A DNA stretch of 64,000 nucleotides from Kiritimatiellia bacterium. Its GTDB lineage: Bacteria; Verrucomicrobiota; Kiritimatiellia; UBA8416; JADHWI01. The DNA is taken from NCBI GenBank assembly GCA_030744755.1, contig JASLPY010000008.1:1-64000 (forward strand), read 5' to 3'. The notes under the pieces are model-generated. The model did no database searches. It saw only the letters and a list, made by a program, of their open reading frames with translations, and had not been told where the DNA came from. Positions 42,549-50,703 of the stretch are shown piece by piece. The translations under genes and the position numbers were made by a program. Position 1 is the stretch's first letter. Each line of letters begins with the position of its first letter.

Positions 42549-43688
42549 ATGGGATTATCAGCAAGAGATCGGATATTGAGTACATTCGACGGTGCAATTC
42601 CCGACAGGGCTCCCGTATGCCCCATCGTATTCGAGAACTATATCAGGCAGCATTACGCTGACCCGGAGATAGACGTTTCGGAAGCCACGGTGAGGTTCCT
42701 GGCCGATATCGGCGCCGACATCATACATCGGAACTGTTACCCCTGGCTCTATCTGTTTGTAGAGACCACGGGTCCGATCAGCGAGAACTGGAAGGTCTCG
42801 ATCGAGCACAGCCAGGCCGAGACCAGGAAGAGATGGAACACCACTATCCAGACGCCCAAGGGCGATCTCAGTGTTGTCTGCGAAGCATCGCCGATGACCC
42901 TTTACGAGGACGCGTATGCCTATCTCGAACTGCCGATCAAAGAGAAAAGTGACCTGGATCTCCTGCTCGAATACGAACCTGCATGGTCATCTGCCCACGT
43001 TGACACTTCGGGCTTGCGCGAGGCCAGGGCACTGATCGGCGACCGGGGCATAACTTGTCCATGGGTGCAGGGCGTGTTCAACTTTGCGGCATTGTATTAC
43101 CGGAAACTCGAAGAGATCATGATGGACCCGTACCAGGACGAGGGCTTCTATCGTGCGCTGATGACACAGGCGCTGGAACAGAACTGGAGCTATCTGAAGG
43201 TTCTTCTGGACGACGGGGCGGATGCGCTGGCCTACGGCGGAAATATGGCCGGTGGCGAAGTCGGGCCGGCGTTCTTTGAACAGTTTGTTCTGGAATACGA
43301 GACGGAGCTGATCCGCCGAATTCACAACGCGGGTGGCCGAATTATCTGGCACAATTGCGGCAAAGCGTCCTCACTTTGGGACCTGTATCCGAAAACCGGC
43401 ATGGACTGTTTGGAATCCCTGGCCCAGCCGCCTGAAGGCGATACGGACCTGGGTGAGGCAAAATCAAAACTGGGGTCGCATATGGCGCTCTCGGGCGGTA
43501 TCGACCAGAAGACCTTCCTGCTCAACGCCTCGGCAGGGGAAGTGGAACAGAAGGTGGCGGAGGTCCTTGAAGTCATGAAACCGGACGGCGGCTTCATTCT
43601 ATCGACCGTCGACTACCTCTCTGAGGACACGCCGATCGAGAACGTGCAGGCATTCGTTGATGCCGGAATGAAGTATGGTCGATATTGA
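42549..43688 (+). CDS. Uroporphyrinogen decarboxylase/MtaA-like methyltransferase
   Basis: TIM-barrel protein of 379 residues of the URO-D/cobalamin-methyltransferase superfamily. It starts with the typical LSARDRILSTFDGAIPDRAPV and contains the likely zinc-site W-H-N-C-G followed by a glycine-rich strand (ALSGGID). In PVC bacteria such proteins are numerous and often linked to sugar or methyl-compound catabolism rather than haem. It has no Tat or Sec signal, so it is cytoplasmic. The tandem GCGCAAA promoter implies co-regulation with the glycan genes. Substrate unknown. Confidence 0.8.
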   Translation: MGLSARDRILSTFDGAIPDRAPVCPIVFENYIRQHYADPEIDVSEATVRFLADIGADIIHRNCYPWLYLFVETTGPISENWKVSIEHSQAETRKRWNTTIQTPKGDLSVVCEASPMTLYEDAYAYLELPIKEKSDLDLLLEYEPAWSSAHVDTSGLREARALIGDRGITCPWVQGVFNFAALYYRKLEEIMMDPYQDEGFYRALMTQALEQNWSYLKVLLDDGADALAYGGNMAGGEVGPAFFEQFVLEYETELIRRIHNAGGRIIWHNCGKASSLWDLYPKTGMDCLESLAQPPEGDTDLGEAKSKLGSHMALSGGIDQKTFLLNASAGEVEQKVAEVLEVMKPDGGFILSTVDYLSEDTPIENVQAFVDAGMKYGRY

Positions 43689-43713
43689 AGCAGGAAACAG
43701 CGCTTGACCAGGA

Positions 43714-43782
43714 AGACGAGGGTAAAGACAAAGAAGCCCGTACATGACCCCTCGTCTTTACCTTTATCTTTACCTTGATCTC
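43714..43782. repeat. Hairpin repeat (GACGAGGGTAAAGA type)
   Basis: GACGAGGGTAAAGACAAAGA faces CTCGTCTTTACCTTTATCTT around a loop near 43735-43748. It lies 26 bases after the stop of the decarboxylase-like gene, in a terminator-like position. Confidence 0.7.
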
Positions 43783-43787
43783 TCCTC

Positions 43788-43824
43788 GGCGCGGTGCATA
43801 CGTGTGGGCGCGGCCCGCGGTCGA
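43788..43824 (+). repeat. 37-bp direct repeat, left copy
   Basis: Begins GGCGCGGTGCATACGTGTGG. It matches 44269-44305 with three mismatches. The two copies bracket the MNT/HEPN gene pair. Confidence 0.8.
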
Positions 43825-43898
43825 GGCGGCGCATTTGGATCCCCTGAAAGACCATCGCCATGATTGACCTCTTCGCATCGGTTCGGTACTGTTTGACA

Positions 43899-44195
43899 AT
43901 GACTGTGAGTGAAATACAGGCAACGGTAGAACCTATTTGCAGGCGACATGACGTGCAACGACTCGAGCTATTCGGATCCAGAGCACGTGGCGATGCAGGA
44001 GCGGATAGCGACATCGATTTGTGCGTTCTGCTCAAAGACCTTCCGCCGTCTGAGTATGCCAGGCAGTTCTTTGGGCTACTCCACGATCTTGAGGATGCCT
44101 TCCACACGACCGTAGATTTACTGACGGCTGGCTCAATACGAAAAGCGTCTCTGAGAAACAGCCTTCAATCTGACGGGATCTGTATCTATGGATGA
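43899..44195 (+). CDS. MNT-type nucleotidyltransferase (minimal, antitoxin-like)
   Basis: Minimal nucleotidyltransferase of 98 residues with the signature L-F-G-S-R-A-R-G-D-A-G-x(2)-S-D-I-D-L and the third acidic residue in TTVDLLT. In MNT-HEPN pairs this protein AMPylates the HEPN ribonuclease toxin and neutralises it. The start at 43899 gives the usual length. Its stop overlaps the start of the HEPN remnant by eight bases. The partner is broken, so the MNT may be orphaned. Confidence 0.8.
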   Translation: MTVSEIQATVEPICRRHDVQRLELFGSRARGDAGADSDIDLCVLLKDLPPSEYARQFFGLLHDLEDAFHTTVDLLTAGSIRKASLRNSLQSDGICIYG

Positions 44196-44265
44196 GCGCG
44201 TCAGAGAATGGCTTGAGAACGATCTCAGCAATCTTATTGACGATACCGAGGATCTACTGGGGTAG
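44188..44265 (+). pseudogene. HEPN-toxin remnant (first 25 codons)
   Basis: MDERVREWLENDLSNLIDDT then EDLLG and a TAG at 44263-44265. The start overlaps the MNT gene as expected for the HEPN partner, but the protein ends after the first helix, without the RX4-6H active site. The right 37-bp direct repeat begins four bases later, so the truncation coincides with the repeat boundary. Confidence 0.6.
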
Positions 44266-44268
44266 AAT

Positions 44269-44305
44269 GGCGCGGTGCATGCGTGTGGGCGCGGCCGGCC
44301 GTCGA
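44269..44305 (+). repeat. 37-bp direct repeat, right copy
   Basis: Begins GGCGCGGTGCATGCGTGTGG, matching 43788-43824. It lies between the HEPN remnant and the end of the regulator gene. Confidence 0.8.
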
Positions 44306-44320
44306 CGACAGGTTCGTCAT

Positions 44321-45517
44321 CTACCTCAGGCGCCGCGTCGACGCGCGGTACTCGCTCATGGTTATGCCGTGGTGCTTGCGGAAGAGGAATGCCAGGTGGC
44401 TCTCGCGTGCGAAGTCGCACTTCTGGGCGATTTCGCCGATCGGCAGGCTGGTTTCCGCGAGCAAAGCGCAGACGCGGTCCAGCTTCACTCGCCGGATTTC
44501 CTCCATGATGGTGCGTCCGACCACGGCCTTGAAGCGGTTCTCGGCGTAGCGGCGGGATGAACCGAACAGGCTTACGACATCCGGTACACCGATCGACTGA
44601 TGCCCCGCCTCCCGCCAGATGTACTCGCACGCTCGCGCCACCTGCGTGTCGGAGATCGCCGTTGCGTCCGTGGACCGGCGGCGGACCACGCGGGTGGGCT
44701 TTATCCATTCGACCCGTCGGCGCAGGCGTTTGCCGCGCATCAGCTTGTCGAGGTGTTCGGCCAGCAGATAGCCGGCATGTTCGCTGTTGAGCTGGATGCT
44801 GGACAACGTGGGGAGGGTGGCTTCGCAGATCAAGGGATCATCATCGACTCCGAGCACCGCCACCTCCTCCGGCACGGCGATTCCGGCATCCAGGCAGGCG
44901 TCCAGAACCTGGCGTGCGCGGCCGTCCATGGCCGCGAACAGCGCCACCGGTTTCTGCAGCGACTTGAGCCAGGCCTCCATGTGCGGCTGCTCGAGTGCCC
45001 AGTCGCGCCGCACTTTTGCCGGTGGAGCGCCATACTCGCTAACCGTTCCACCGGCCGCTTCGACCTTCTTCCTGAACCCTTCGCCTCGTTCTCGCGACCA
45101 GTAAAGGTCGTGCACCTCTCCCACGAATGCGAAGCGCTTATAATGCCGCTCCAGGAAGAAGCGCGCGGTGTGTTCGCCTGTGGCGTACGCATCGACACGA
45201 AGGCAAGAGTACTTCGCAAGCGGATGTCCGGGAGCGCGCGCGTCGGGATCGGGCTCGAAGACAACCACGGGAACGCGCGTGCCGGCGATGGCCCGGGCCT
45301 CGCGCAAGGTGCAGCTTGTAGTGATGATCCCGGAACATCCCCACTGCTTCAAGTCCCGTAGCCGCTGTTCGCCCGGACGTCCCTCCCTGCGGTACAGTCG
45401 CCACGGGCCATTGACGCGCGCATACCGCAGGATGCCTTCAAAGCAATCCCGGTGCCCCTTGAGCGCCAACGGAATCAGTACGGCCACCTGCGGAATCCCT
45501 CTGCGACTTACAGCCAT
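44321..45517 (-). CDS. XylR-like regulator: LacI-type sensor plus AraC DNA-binding domain
   Basis: Regulator of 398 residues. The N-terminal two thirds are a periplasmic-binding-protein-like sensor (VAVLIPLALKGHRDCFEGIL, VLGVDDDPLICEATLPTLSS), and the last 100 residues are an AraC/XylS-type double helix-turn-helix (VVSLFGSSRRYAENRFKAVV; IGEIAQKCDFARESHLAFLF). As in XylR it should bind a sugar and activate catabolic promoters. The start at 45517 has GGGAG ten bases upstream. It is divergent from the ABC/GAPDH operon, and a degenerate tandem GCGCAAA box lies in the shared intergenic space. It is a likely reader of the boxes at 3847-42434. A truncated paralogue is at 9431. Confidence 0.88.
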   Translation of the reverse strand: MAVSRRGIPQVAVLIPLALKGHRDCFEGILRYARVNGPWRLYRREGRPGEQRLRDLKQWGCSGIITTSCTLREARAIAGTRVPVVVFEPDPDARAPGHPLAKYSCLRVDAYATGEHTARFFLERHYKRFAFVGEVHDLYWSRERGEGFRKKVEAAGGTVSEYGAPPAKVRRDWALEQPHMEAWLKSLQKPVALFAAMDGRARQVLDACLDAGIAVPEEVAVLGVDDDPLICEATLPTLSSIQLNSEHAGYLLAEHLDKLMRGKRLRRRVEWIKPTRVVRRRSTDATAISDTQVARACEYIWREAGHQSIGVPDVVSLFGSSRRYAENRFKAVVGRTIMEEIRRVKLDRVCALLAETSLPIGEIAQKCDFARESHLAFLFRKHHGITMSEYRASTRRLR

Positions 45518-45583
45518 ATCGTACACACTCCCTGAGCCCCACGAGCAAGGGGCGAAACGAAAACCTGTGAATTATGGCACAGA

Positions 45584-45625
45584 ATGCGCAAATAGGAAAG
45601 TATTTGTTCCGCAAGAATTCTACTG
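45584..45625 (+). promoter_or_regulatory. Degenerate tandem GCGCAAA box between regulator and ABC operon
   Basis: ATGCGCAAAT at 45584 and GTTCCGCAAG (one base inserted) near 45606, with the same AGGAAAGTATTT spacer as copy 1. It reads toward the ABC operon and sits about 65 bases upstream of the regulator start. No GGTAGT element follows. Confidence 0.5.
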
Positions 45626-45667
45626 ATTCAGTGTGCTTTGCAAGTTCATAGGCCTAAGAGATGCCCT

Positions 45668-45718
45668 CCTGTGCCGCCTGTCCTTGCGCCGGGACGGGCA
45701 AGGTGCCCGTCCTACAGG
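45668..45718. repeat. REP-like hairpin (GGACGGGC/GCCCGTCC)
   Basis: GGACGGGC at 45692-45699 pairs with 45705-45712, closed by CCTGT (45668) and ACAGG (45714). Between 45626 and 45892 no gene or clear promoter is recognised. Confidence 0.6.
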
Positions 45719-45892
45719 GGGAATCGGAGGCATGACTGAACCCTGAGTCCTGCACGGAAGCGCAGTTCATATGCCAATCCCTCTTGTTTGCTTTTCTCAT
45801 TTCATTCTGGCATTCTGTGGGCCGTGAAAGGTCTTTTCCGGCGGGTTATAGCGGGGTGCGCCTGTGCCGTCTGGAAACGAGTTGCCATAGTT

Positions 45893-45942
45893 GTAGGTCC
45901 GATTTGCAATCGGACCATGGTCCCAATACAATTGGGACCTAC
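45893..45942 (+). repeat. Double-hairpin element in the leader of the ABC operon
   Basis: GTA (45893) and TAC (45940-45942) close two perfect nine-base stems with three-base loops: GGTCCGATT/AATCGGACC (45896-45916) and GGTCCCAAT/ATTGGGACC (45919-45939). The ribosome-binding site AGGAG of the sugar-binding protein follows within ten bases. The position fits an RNA structure affecting translation or a mobile palindrome. Confidence 0.75.
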
Positions 45943-45958
45943 AGAAGAGGAGAACGTA

Positions 45959-46972
45959 ATGAAGAAGGTCTTGCTATTTGTTGTTCTAGGCATCGTTGCA
46001 TCTGCGCTAATGGTTTCATGCTCGAAGGGACCATCGGACACAAGTGACTCGAAATCGCAGCCTGATGATGGGAAGACTGTAGAAGGACCGAGAGTTGCCT
46101 ACTCCTCCGTGGGAGATCCTAATCCGTGGTTTCTCGCGTTTTCCGCCGAACTGGAAAAAGAGGCAGAGAAAAGGGGCTTCAACTTCCGCGTGACACATGC
46201 ACAGGCCAAGGTTGAGAAACAGATCGCCGATGTTGAAGACATTGTTGTGCAGAAACCCGATTACCTGGTTCTCGGCCCCGTCGAAACTAAGGGCTCGGCA
46301 GACGCGCTGCGTATTGCCAAGAAAGCGGGTGTGCCCGTCATCGTGGTTAATCGCGATATCGATGGCATAGCCGGTGAAGATTTTGTGACCAAGATCTATT
46401 CTGATTTCGAGTGGATCGGCGAAAAAATGTGCGAGCTGGTTCACGACGCTTTTCCGGCGGATGCAAAGGAGATCAAGGTTGTTGAACTGCATGGCACTGC
46501 CGGCGGAGGCAATACGATAGGGATGCAGAAGGGCTTGCGGAAGAAGATGGAAGCTTATCCCAACATGAAGATCGTTTCCTCACAGCCCGGGAACTTCGAC
46601 AGGGCCACGGCTATGAAGGCCATGGAGAACATTATCCAGTCGGGCGTAGAGTTCGACGCAGTTGTCGGACATTTTGATGAAGAGTCCATCGGTGCTATCC
46701 AGGCGCTGAAGGCGGATGGTAAGAAGACCGGCAGCAACCCTGCCGAGGGCGAGATCATAGTCGTCGGCAACGGCGGAACCAAGGATGGCTTGAAAGCCGT
46801 TAAAGCCGGTCTTTACCACAATATCGTTTCGGTCACTCCGTATTACGCAGGCCAGGTGTTCGACGCTATTGAAGCGCATGCCAAGGGAGAAGAGCTTCCC
46901 GAGTACATTCGCGTCGACGACATAGTTATAAACAAAGAGAATATCGACGAACACATGGCCAGTGGTTTCTAG
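45959..46972 (+). CDS. Ribose-type ABC transporter sugar-binding lipoprotein
   Basis: Periplasmic-binding protein of 337 residues. The start at 45959 follows AGAGGAGAACGTA and gives a lipoprotein signal (LMVSC, Cys21 as lipid anchor). The mature part has the two-lobe RbsB/peripla_BP_4 fold (VAYSSVGDPNPWFLAF, VPVIVVNRDIDG, FDAVVGHFDEESIGAIQALK). It captures a sugar for the ATPase and permeases encoded next. It opens the largest operon of the window. The sugar could be a pentose or deoxyhexose; the sequence does not decide. Confidence 0.9.
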   Translation: MKKVLLFVVLGIVASALMVSCSKGPSDTSDSKSQPDDGKTVEGPRVAYSSVGDPNPWFLAFSAELEKEAEKRGFNFRVTHAQAKVEKQIADVEDIVVQKPDYLVLGPVETKGSADALRIAKKAGVPVIVVNRDIDGIAGEDFVTKIYSDFEWIGEKMCELVHDAFPADAKEIKVVELHGTAGGGNTIGMQKGLRKKMEAYPNMKIVSSQPGNFDRATAMKAMENIIQSGVEFDAVVGHFDEESIGAIQALKADGKKTGSNPAEGEIIVVGNGGTKDGLKAVKAGLYHNIVSVTPYYAGQVFDAIEAHAKGEELPEYIRVDDIVINKENIDEHMASGF

Positions 46973-47018
46973 CGCAGGCACTCCTGCCAACTGGATTAGG
47001 CTAGCGCATGGAATCGAC

Positions 47019-48569
47019 ATGACGTCTCAGCTTGCGAACGAAGATTACCTGCTGAAAATGAAGGGGATCAGCAAGTCCTTCCCTGGAGTCAAAGCTCTGC
47101 AGCAGGTAGATTTCTGCGTCAAACCTGGTGAAGCACATGCGCTCATGGGGGAGAACGGAGCAGGTAAATCCACGCTCGTCAAGGTCCTCACAGGTATACA
47201 TCAGAGAGATAACGGCGAGATAGTCTTCGACGGCAATTCGATCTCCCCCGCCAATGCCGCCCAGGCGCAGCATGCAGGTATAAGTACGATCTACCAGGAA
47301 CTGAACCTGATCCCTGATCTCAGCGTCGCAGAGAATGTCTTCATAGGCAGGGAACCCAGAAAGATGGGGTTCATTGATTGGAAGACCGTAGAAACGCTGG
47401 CTAAAGACATCCTGGACAAGATGGGGCTGGAAGACGTTGACGTCGGCGAGCCGTTTACCAGGCAGAGCGTCGCCGTTCAGCAAATGGTCGCCATTGCCAG
47501 GGCAGTCTCCATTTCCGCCAGGCTCCTGGTGATGGATGAACCGACATCGTCTCTGAGCGAGAAAGAGGTCGGAATCCTGTTTGATGTCATCAGGGCTCTC
47601 AAGAAGAAGAACATGTCCGTCATCTTTATCAGCCACAAACTGGACGAGGTGTTCGAGATTTGTGACCGGGCAACTATCCTGCGGGACGGACGGCTGGTCG
47701 GCGAATACCCCATGCAGGACCTTACCAAGCTGAAAATGATTTCGCTTATGATCGGACGCGATGCGGAATCGGTCCTGGAAAGAAAGCGGGAAGCCGCCGA
47801 TGGGTTGGGTGACAGGCAAGCGGTGATGGCGGCAACCGGACTCTCCAGGGGACGCAAAACGAGGGAAGTCAGCATTGACGTAAAGACAGGAGAGATACTG
47901 GGGGTGGCCGGGCTGCTGGGCTCGGGCCGTACGGAACTTGCCAGGATTGTTTTCGGCGACCATAAGCAGGAATCAGGGCAGATTAAGGTCAATGACAAAC
48001 CCGTATCCATGAAGAGCCCCGGAGACGCCATCCGTCTTGGCTTCGGTTTCTGCTCCGAGGACCGGAAAGAGGAGGGCATCTTTCCCAACATGTCTGTCAT
48101 GGACAATATGACCATGGCCATTCTGCCTAAGCTGAGCAAAGCCGGTGTTCTATCGCAAAAAGCTCAACGCGAAGTTGCAGAAACCTATATCAGCAAGATG
48201 CGGATCGCGACTTCCGGACCAGATCAGTTGATCAAGGAGTTGAGCGGCGGCAATCAGCAAAAGGTTCTCCTGGCCAGGTGGCTGTGTAAGAACCCGGTGC
48301 TGATGATTCTCGATGAGCCGACCCGGGGGATAGACGTCGGCGGGAAATCGGAGATAGAGAGCATTATCACCGATCTCGCTGATAAAGGCGTGGCCATCCT
48401 TATGATATCGTCAGAACTGGAGGAGCTCATACGTTCTTGTGACAGGATTGCGGTGTTATCGGAAGGCAAGAAGGTTGGAGAGCTCAATGCGAAAGAGATC
48501 TCAGAAGACGGTATCATGCATATGATGGCCCATGGTCATGACGCTCGGGAGGACGTACATGACGAGTAA
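47019..48569 (+). CDS. Sugar ABC transporter ATP-binding protein (RbsA/MglA type)
   Basis: Protein of 516 residues with two fused ABC domains. The first has an intact Walker A (GENGAGKST) and MDEPTSSLSEKE as Walker B. The second has the degenerate loop GLLGSGRTE with signature LSGGNQQKVLLARWL and LDEPTRGID. This asymmetry is normal for the RbsA family. It energises sugar uptake through the two permeases that follow. Start at 47019; an ATG at 47008 is closed by a stop. The end overlaps the next start by 11 bases. Confidence 0.93.
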   Translation: MTSQLANEDYLLKMKGISKSFPGVKALQQVDFCVKPGEAHALMGENGAGKSTLVKVLTGIHQRDNGEIVFDGNSISPANAAQAQHAGISTIYQELNLIPDLSVAENVFIGREPRKMGFIDWKTVETLAKDILDKMGLEDVDVGEPFTRQSVAVQQMVAIARAVSISARLLVMDEPTSSLSEKEVGILFDVIRALKKKNMSVIFISHKLDEVFEICDRATILRDGRLVGEYPMQDLTKLKMISLMIGRDAESVLERKREAADGLGDRQAVMAATGLSRGRKTREVSIDVKTGEILGVAGLLGSGRTELARIVFGDHKQESGQIKVNDKPVSMKSPGDAIRLGFGFCSEDRKEEGIFPNMSVMDNMTMAILPKLSKAGVLSQKAQREVAETYISKMRIATSGPDQLIKELSGGNQQKVLLARWLCKNPVLMILDEPTRGIDVGGKSEIESIITDLADKGVAILMISSELEELIRSCDRIAVLSEGKKVGELNAKEISEDGIMHMMAHGHDAREDVHDE

Positions 48570-49560
48570 GCCCGATGCACCTGCAGTCGAGACCGGCATG
48601 CTGAAGCCGATCAAGGCCACGGAAGTGTTCCGTAAGTACGAGAGCATGTTCTTCTTTGTGGTACTGATCATCCTCAACGCCTTCATCACCCCCGAGTTCC
48701 TTGAGTGGGGCACGCTGCGGAATACACTGGTGCAGGTCTTTCCAGTCATGATGGTAGCACTCGGCATGACAATGGTCATTTCTTCCGGTGGCATAGATAT
48801 CTCGGTTGGCTCTATCATGGCTATTTCCGGCGCCACGACAGCCAGGCTCTATGTTACGGGTGTCAGTTCGTTGGGCCTGGAACCCGTGGGATTGGCCCCG
48901 GCGCTGGCCTGCGGCGTCGCCGCGGCCTGTATGTGTGGTTTTCTGAACGGTATCCTCATCGCCAAGTGCAAGATTCAGCCGATCATCGTGACACTGGTGG
49001 TGATGATTGCCGGGCGCGGGTTGGCCCAGATTATTCTCGGAGAGCTTTCTACGTCGCTGCTCTTCACTTCCTTCGCCGATTTCGGAAGCCTCAGGATAGG
49101 CGGAGTGATACCCGTGCAGATGTTGATAGTCGTCGTAATTGTCGCCGCAATGATCTTCGTGGTAAAGAAAACCAATTTTGCCAAACGTGTTGAAGCGATA
49201 GGTGACAACCGCCGCGCAGCGCGGCTGGTGGGTATCAACACGGTATGGGTGACCGTGGGCGTCTATACCCTCTGCGGTCTGCTCTGTTCCATTGCCGGCA
49301 ACATGGAAGCCGCGCGCATCAGCGTTGTCAACGTTGGCAGCCTGGGCCTGCTGGTTGAATTGGACGCCATTGCCGCGGTGGCCATCGGGGGTACCGCTTT
49401 CTCGGGCGGAAAGGCGAGAATTATGGGCACGGTGTTTGGTGCCATAGTCGTGCAGCTGGTGACTATCATCGTGAATATGAACAATATCCCAGACAAGTAC
49501 TCTTTGCTGTTTAAGGCAGTGATAGTGATTATTGCTCTGTGGACGCAGAGGAAGAAATGA
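48559..49560 (+). CDS. Sugar ABC transporter permease (RbsC type, 1)
   Basis: Membrane protein of 333 residues with eight to ten hydrophobic segments in the BPD_transp_2 arrangement (MTMVISSGGIDISVGSIMAI, the conserved cytoplasmic loop EAIGDNRRAARLVGIN). It forms the channel with the second permease. The start at 48559 is within the end of the ATPase gene. Confidence 0.9.
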   Translation: MTSKPDAPAVETGMLKPIKATEVFRKYESMFFFVVLIILNAFITPEFLEWGTLRNTLVQVFPVMMVALGMTMVISSGGIDISVGSIMAISGATTARLYVTGVSSLGLEPVGLAPALACGVAAACMCGFLNGILIAKCKIQPIIVTLVVMIAGRGLAQIILGELSTSLLFTSFADFGSLRIGGVIPVQMLIVVVIVAAMIFVVKKTNFAKRVEAIGDNRRAARLVGINTVWVTVGVYTLCGLLCSIAGNMEAARISVVNVGSLGLLVELDAIAAVAIGGTAFSGGKARIMGTVFGAIVVQLVTIIVNMNNIPDKYSLLFKAVIVIIALWTQRKK

Positions 49561-49588
49561 CCCGGTTGTCGGGTTAGAATCAGAAGTC

Positions 49589-50551
49589 ATGACAAAGAAG
49601 ATAGATACTACGAGGCTGATTCGGTCACAGGGGCCGCTTGTGACCCTGCTGGTCATGTGCGCCGTGGCGGCATGCTGGTTTCCGGAGTTTCGCACTTACG
49701 ACAACATGGCAAACATATTCAAGCAGGTCAGCATGACTGGCCTCATTTCTATAGGAATGACCTTTGTGATTCTGTCCGGCGGAATCGATCTTTCCGTGGG
49801 ATCTATCGCAGCCGTGGCATCGGTCATCGCGGCCAGGTTGAGTGGAGGAGTTGGTCTGTTCGCCGTGCTTGTTCCAATCATTGCCGGAATCACTATTGGT
49901 GCGGCGAACGGAGTTTTGATTACACGCGCGAAGATTCCACCCTTCATAGCCACGCTGTCGATGATGCTCGGCGCAAGGGGACTGGCCTTCATCATGGCCG
50001 ACAAGGGAGGGGCGCCCGTGGGGGCGGATAAGACCGCATGGCTTTCACAGATATCGAAGGCCGATCTCCTGGGAGTGCCCTGGCCCGCGATCATCTTTGT
50101 CCTGGCGCTCGTTGTCGCGATCTTGGTTGCGCGCTATACCCCGTTTGGGCGGAGTGTATATGCCATTGGTGGCAACGAAGAGGCCGCCGTTATGATGGGG
50201 CTGAACGTGAGCAGAAACAAGATGCTCGTATACATGATCTGCGGGGGACTGGCAGGAGTCGCCGGCCTGCTGTTGACATCAAGGGTTAACTCGGGACAGC
50301 CGACCGCGGCAGCAGGGTGGGAGCTCATTGCAATTGCCGCCGTTGTGATTGGAGGAACGGCCTTGACTGGTGGTGTCGGCAAGATGAGCCATACCCTGTA
50401 CGGTGTGCTGATCCTCGGCATTATCCGCAACGTCATCAATCTATACGGCAAGCTGGACTATTGGTATATCGATCTGATTACCGGCATCCTGCTATTGGCA
50501 GTGGTTCTTCTGCAGACTAGAATAGCGGGAAAACAGGCGGTGAAGCCTTGA
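49589..50551 (+). CDS. Sugar ABC transporter permease (RbsC type, 2)
   Basis: Membrane protein of 320 residues, homologous to the preceding permease (MTFVILSGGIDLSVGSIAAV; YAIGGNEEAAVMMGLNVSRN). Two permease genes imply a heterodimeric channel, as in several deoxyhexose and autoinducer-2 transporters. Start at 49589, 28 bases after the first permease. Confidence 0.9.
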   Translation: MTKKIDTTRLIRSQGPLVTLLVMCAVAACWFPEFRTYDNMANIFKQVSMTGLISIGMTFVILSGGIDLSVGSIAAVASVIAARLSGGVGLFAVLVPIIAGITIGAANGVLITRAKIPPFIATLSMMLGARGLAFIMADKGGAPVGADKTAWLSQISKADLLGVPWPAIIFVLALVVAILVARYTPFGRSVYAIGGNEEAAVMMGLNVSRNKMLVYMICGGLAGVAGLLLTSRVNSGQPTAAAGWELIAIAAVVIGGTALTGGVGKMSHTLYGVLILGIIRNVINLYGKLDYWYIDLITGILLLAVVLLQTRIAGKQAVKP

Positions 50552-50591
50552 AAAGTCCCCCGGAAAGTATGTTTATTGTGCAGTGTCGGGT

Positions 50592-50688
50592 GTTGATTTA
50601 CCGCGGATGGGCACGGATTTTGGGGAACTTGTTGCGAGCAATAATCTATATCCGTGTGATCCGCGTAATCCGTGGTTGAAAATGTAAT
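50592..50688. repeat. CGCGGAT/ATCCGCG hairpin repeat
   Basis: ACCGCGGATGGGCACGGATT on the left and ATCCGTGTGATCCGCG, ending CGTGGTTGAAA, on the right form an imperfect hairpin between the second permease and the aldehyde dehydrogenase. This repeat type is found in many unrelated environmental genomes. It may attenuate transcription into the distal operon. Confidence 0.7.
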
Positions 50689-50703
50689 GAAGAGGAGATT
50701 GTT

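Noticed and set aside
43788-44305. Composite transposon or insertion sequence between the 37-bp repeats
   Set aside because: No transposase or terminal inverted repeats exist in the interval; only direct repeats and the MNT/HEPN genes are present.
48514-49695. A 393-codon minus-strand frame over the permease genes
   Set aside because: It is antisense to clear RbsC-type permeases and its translation is His/Asp-rich without a recognisable domain.
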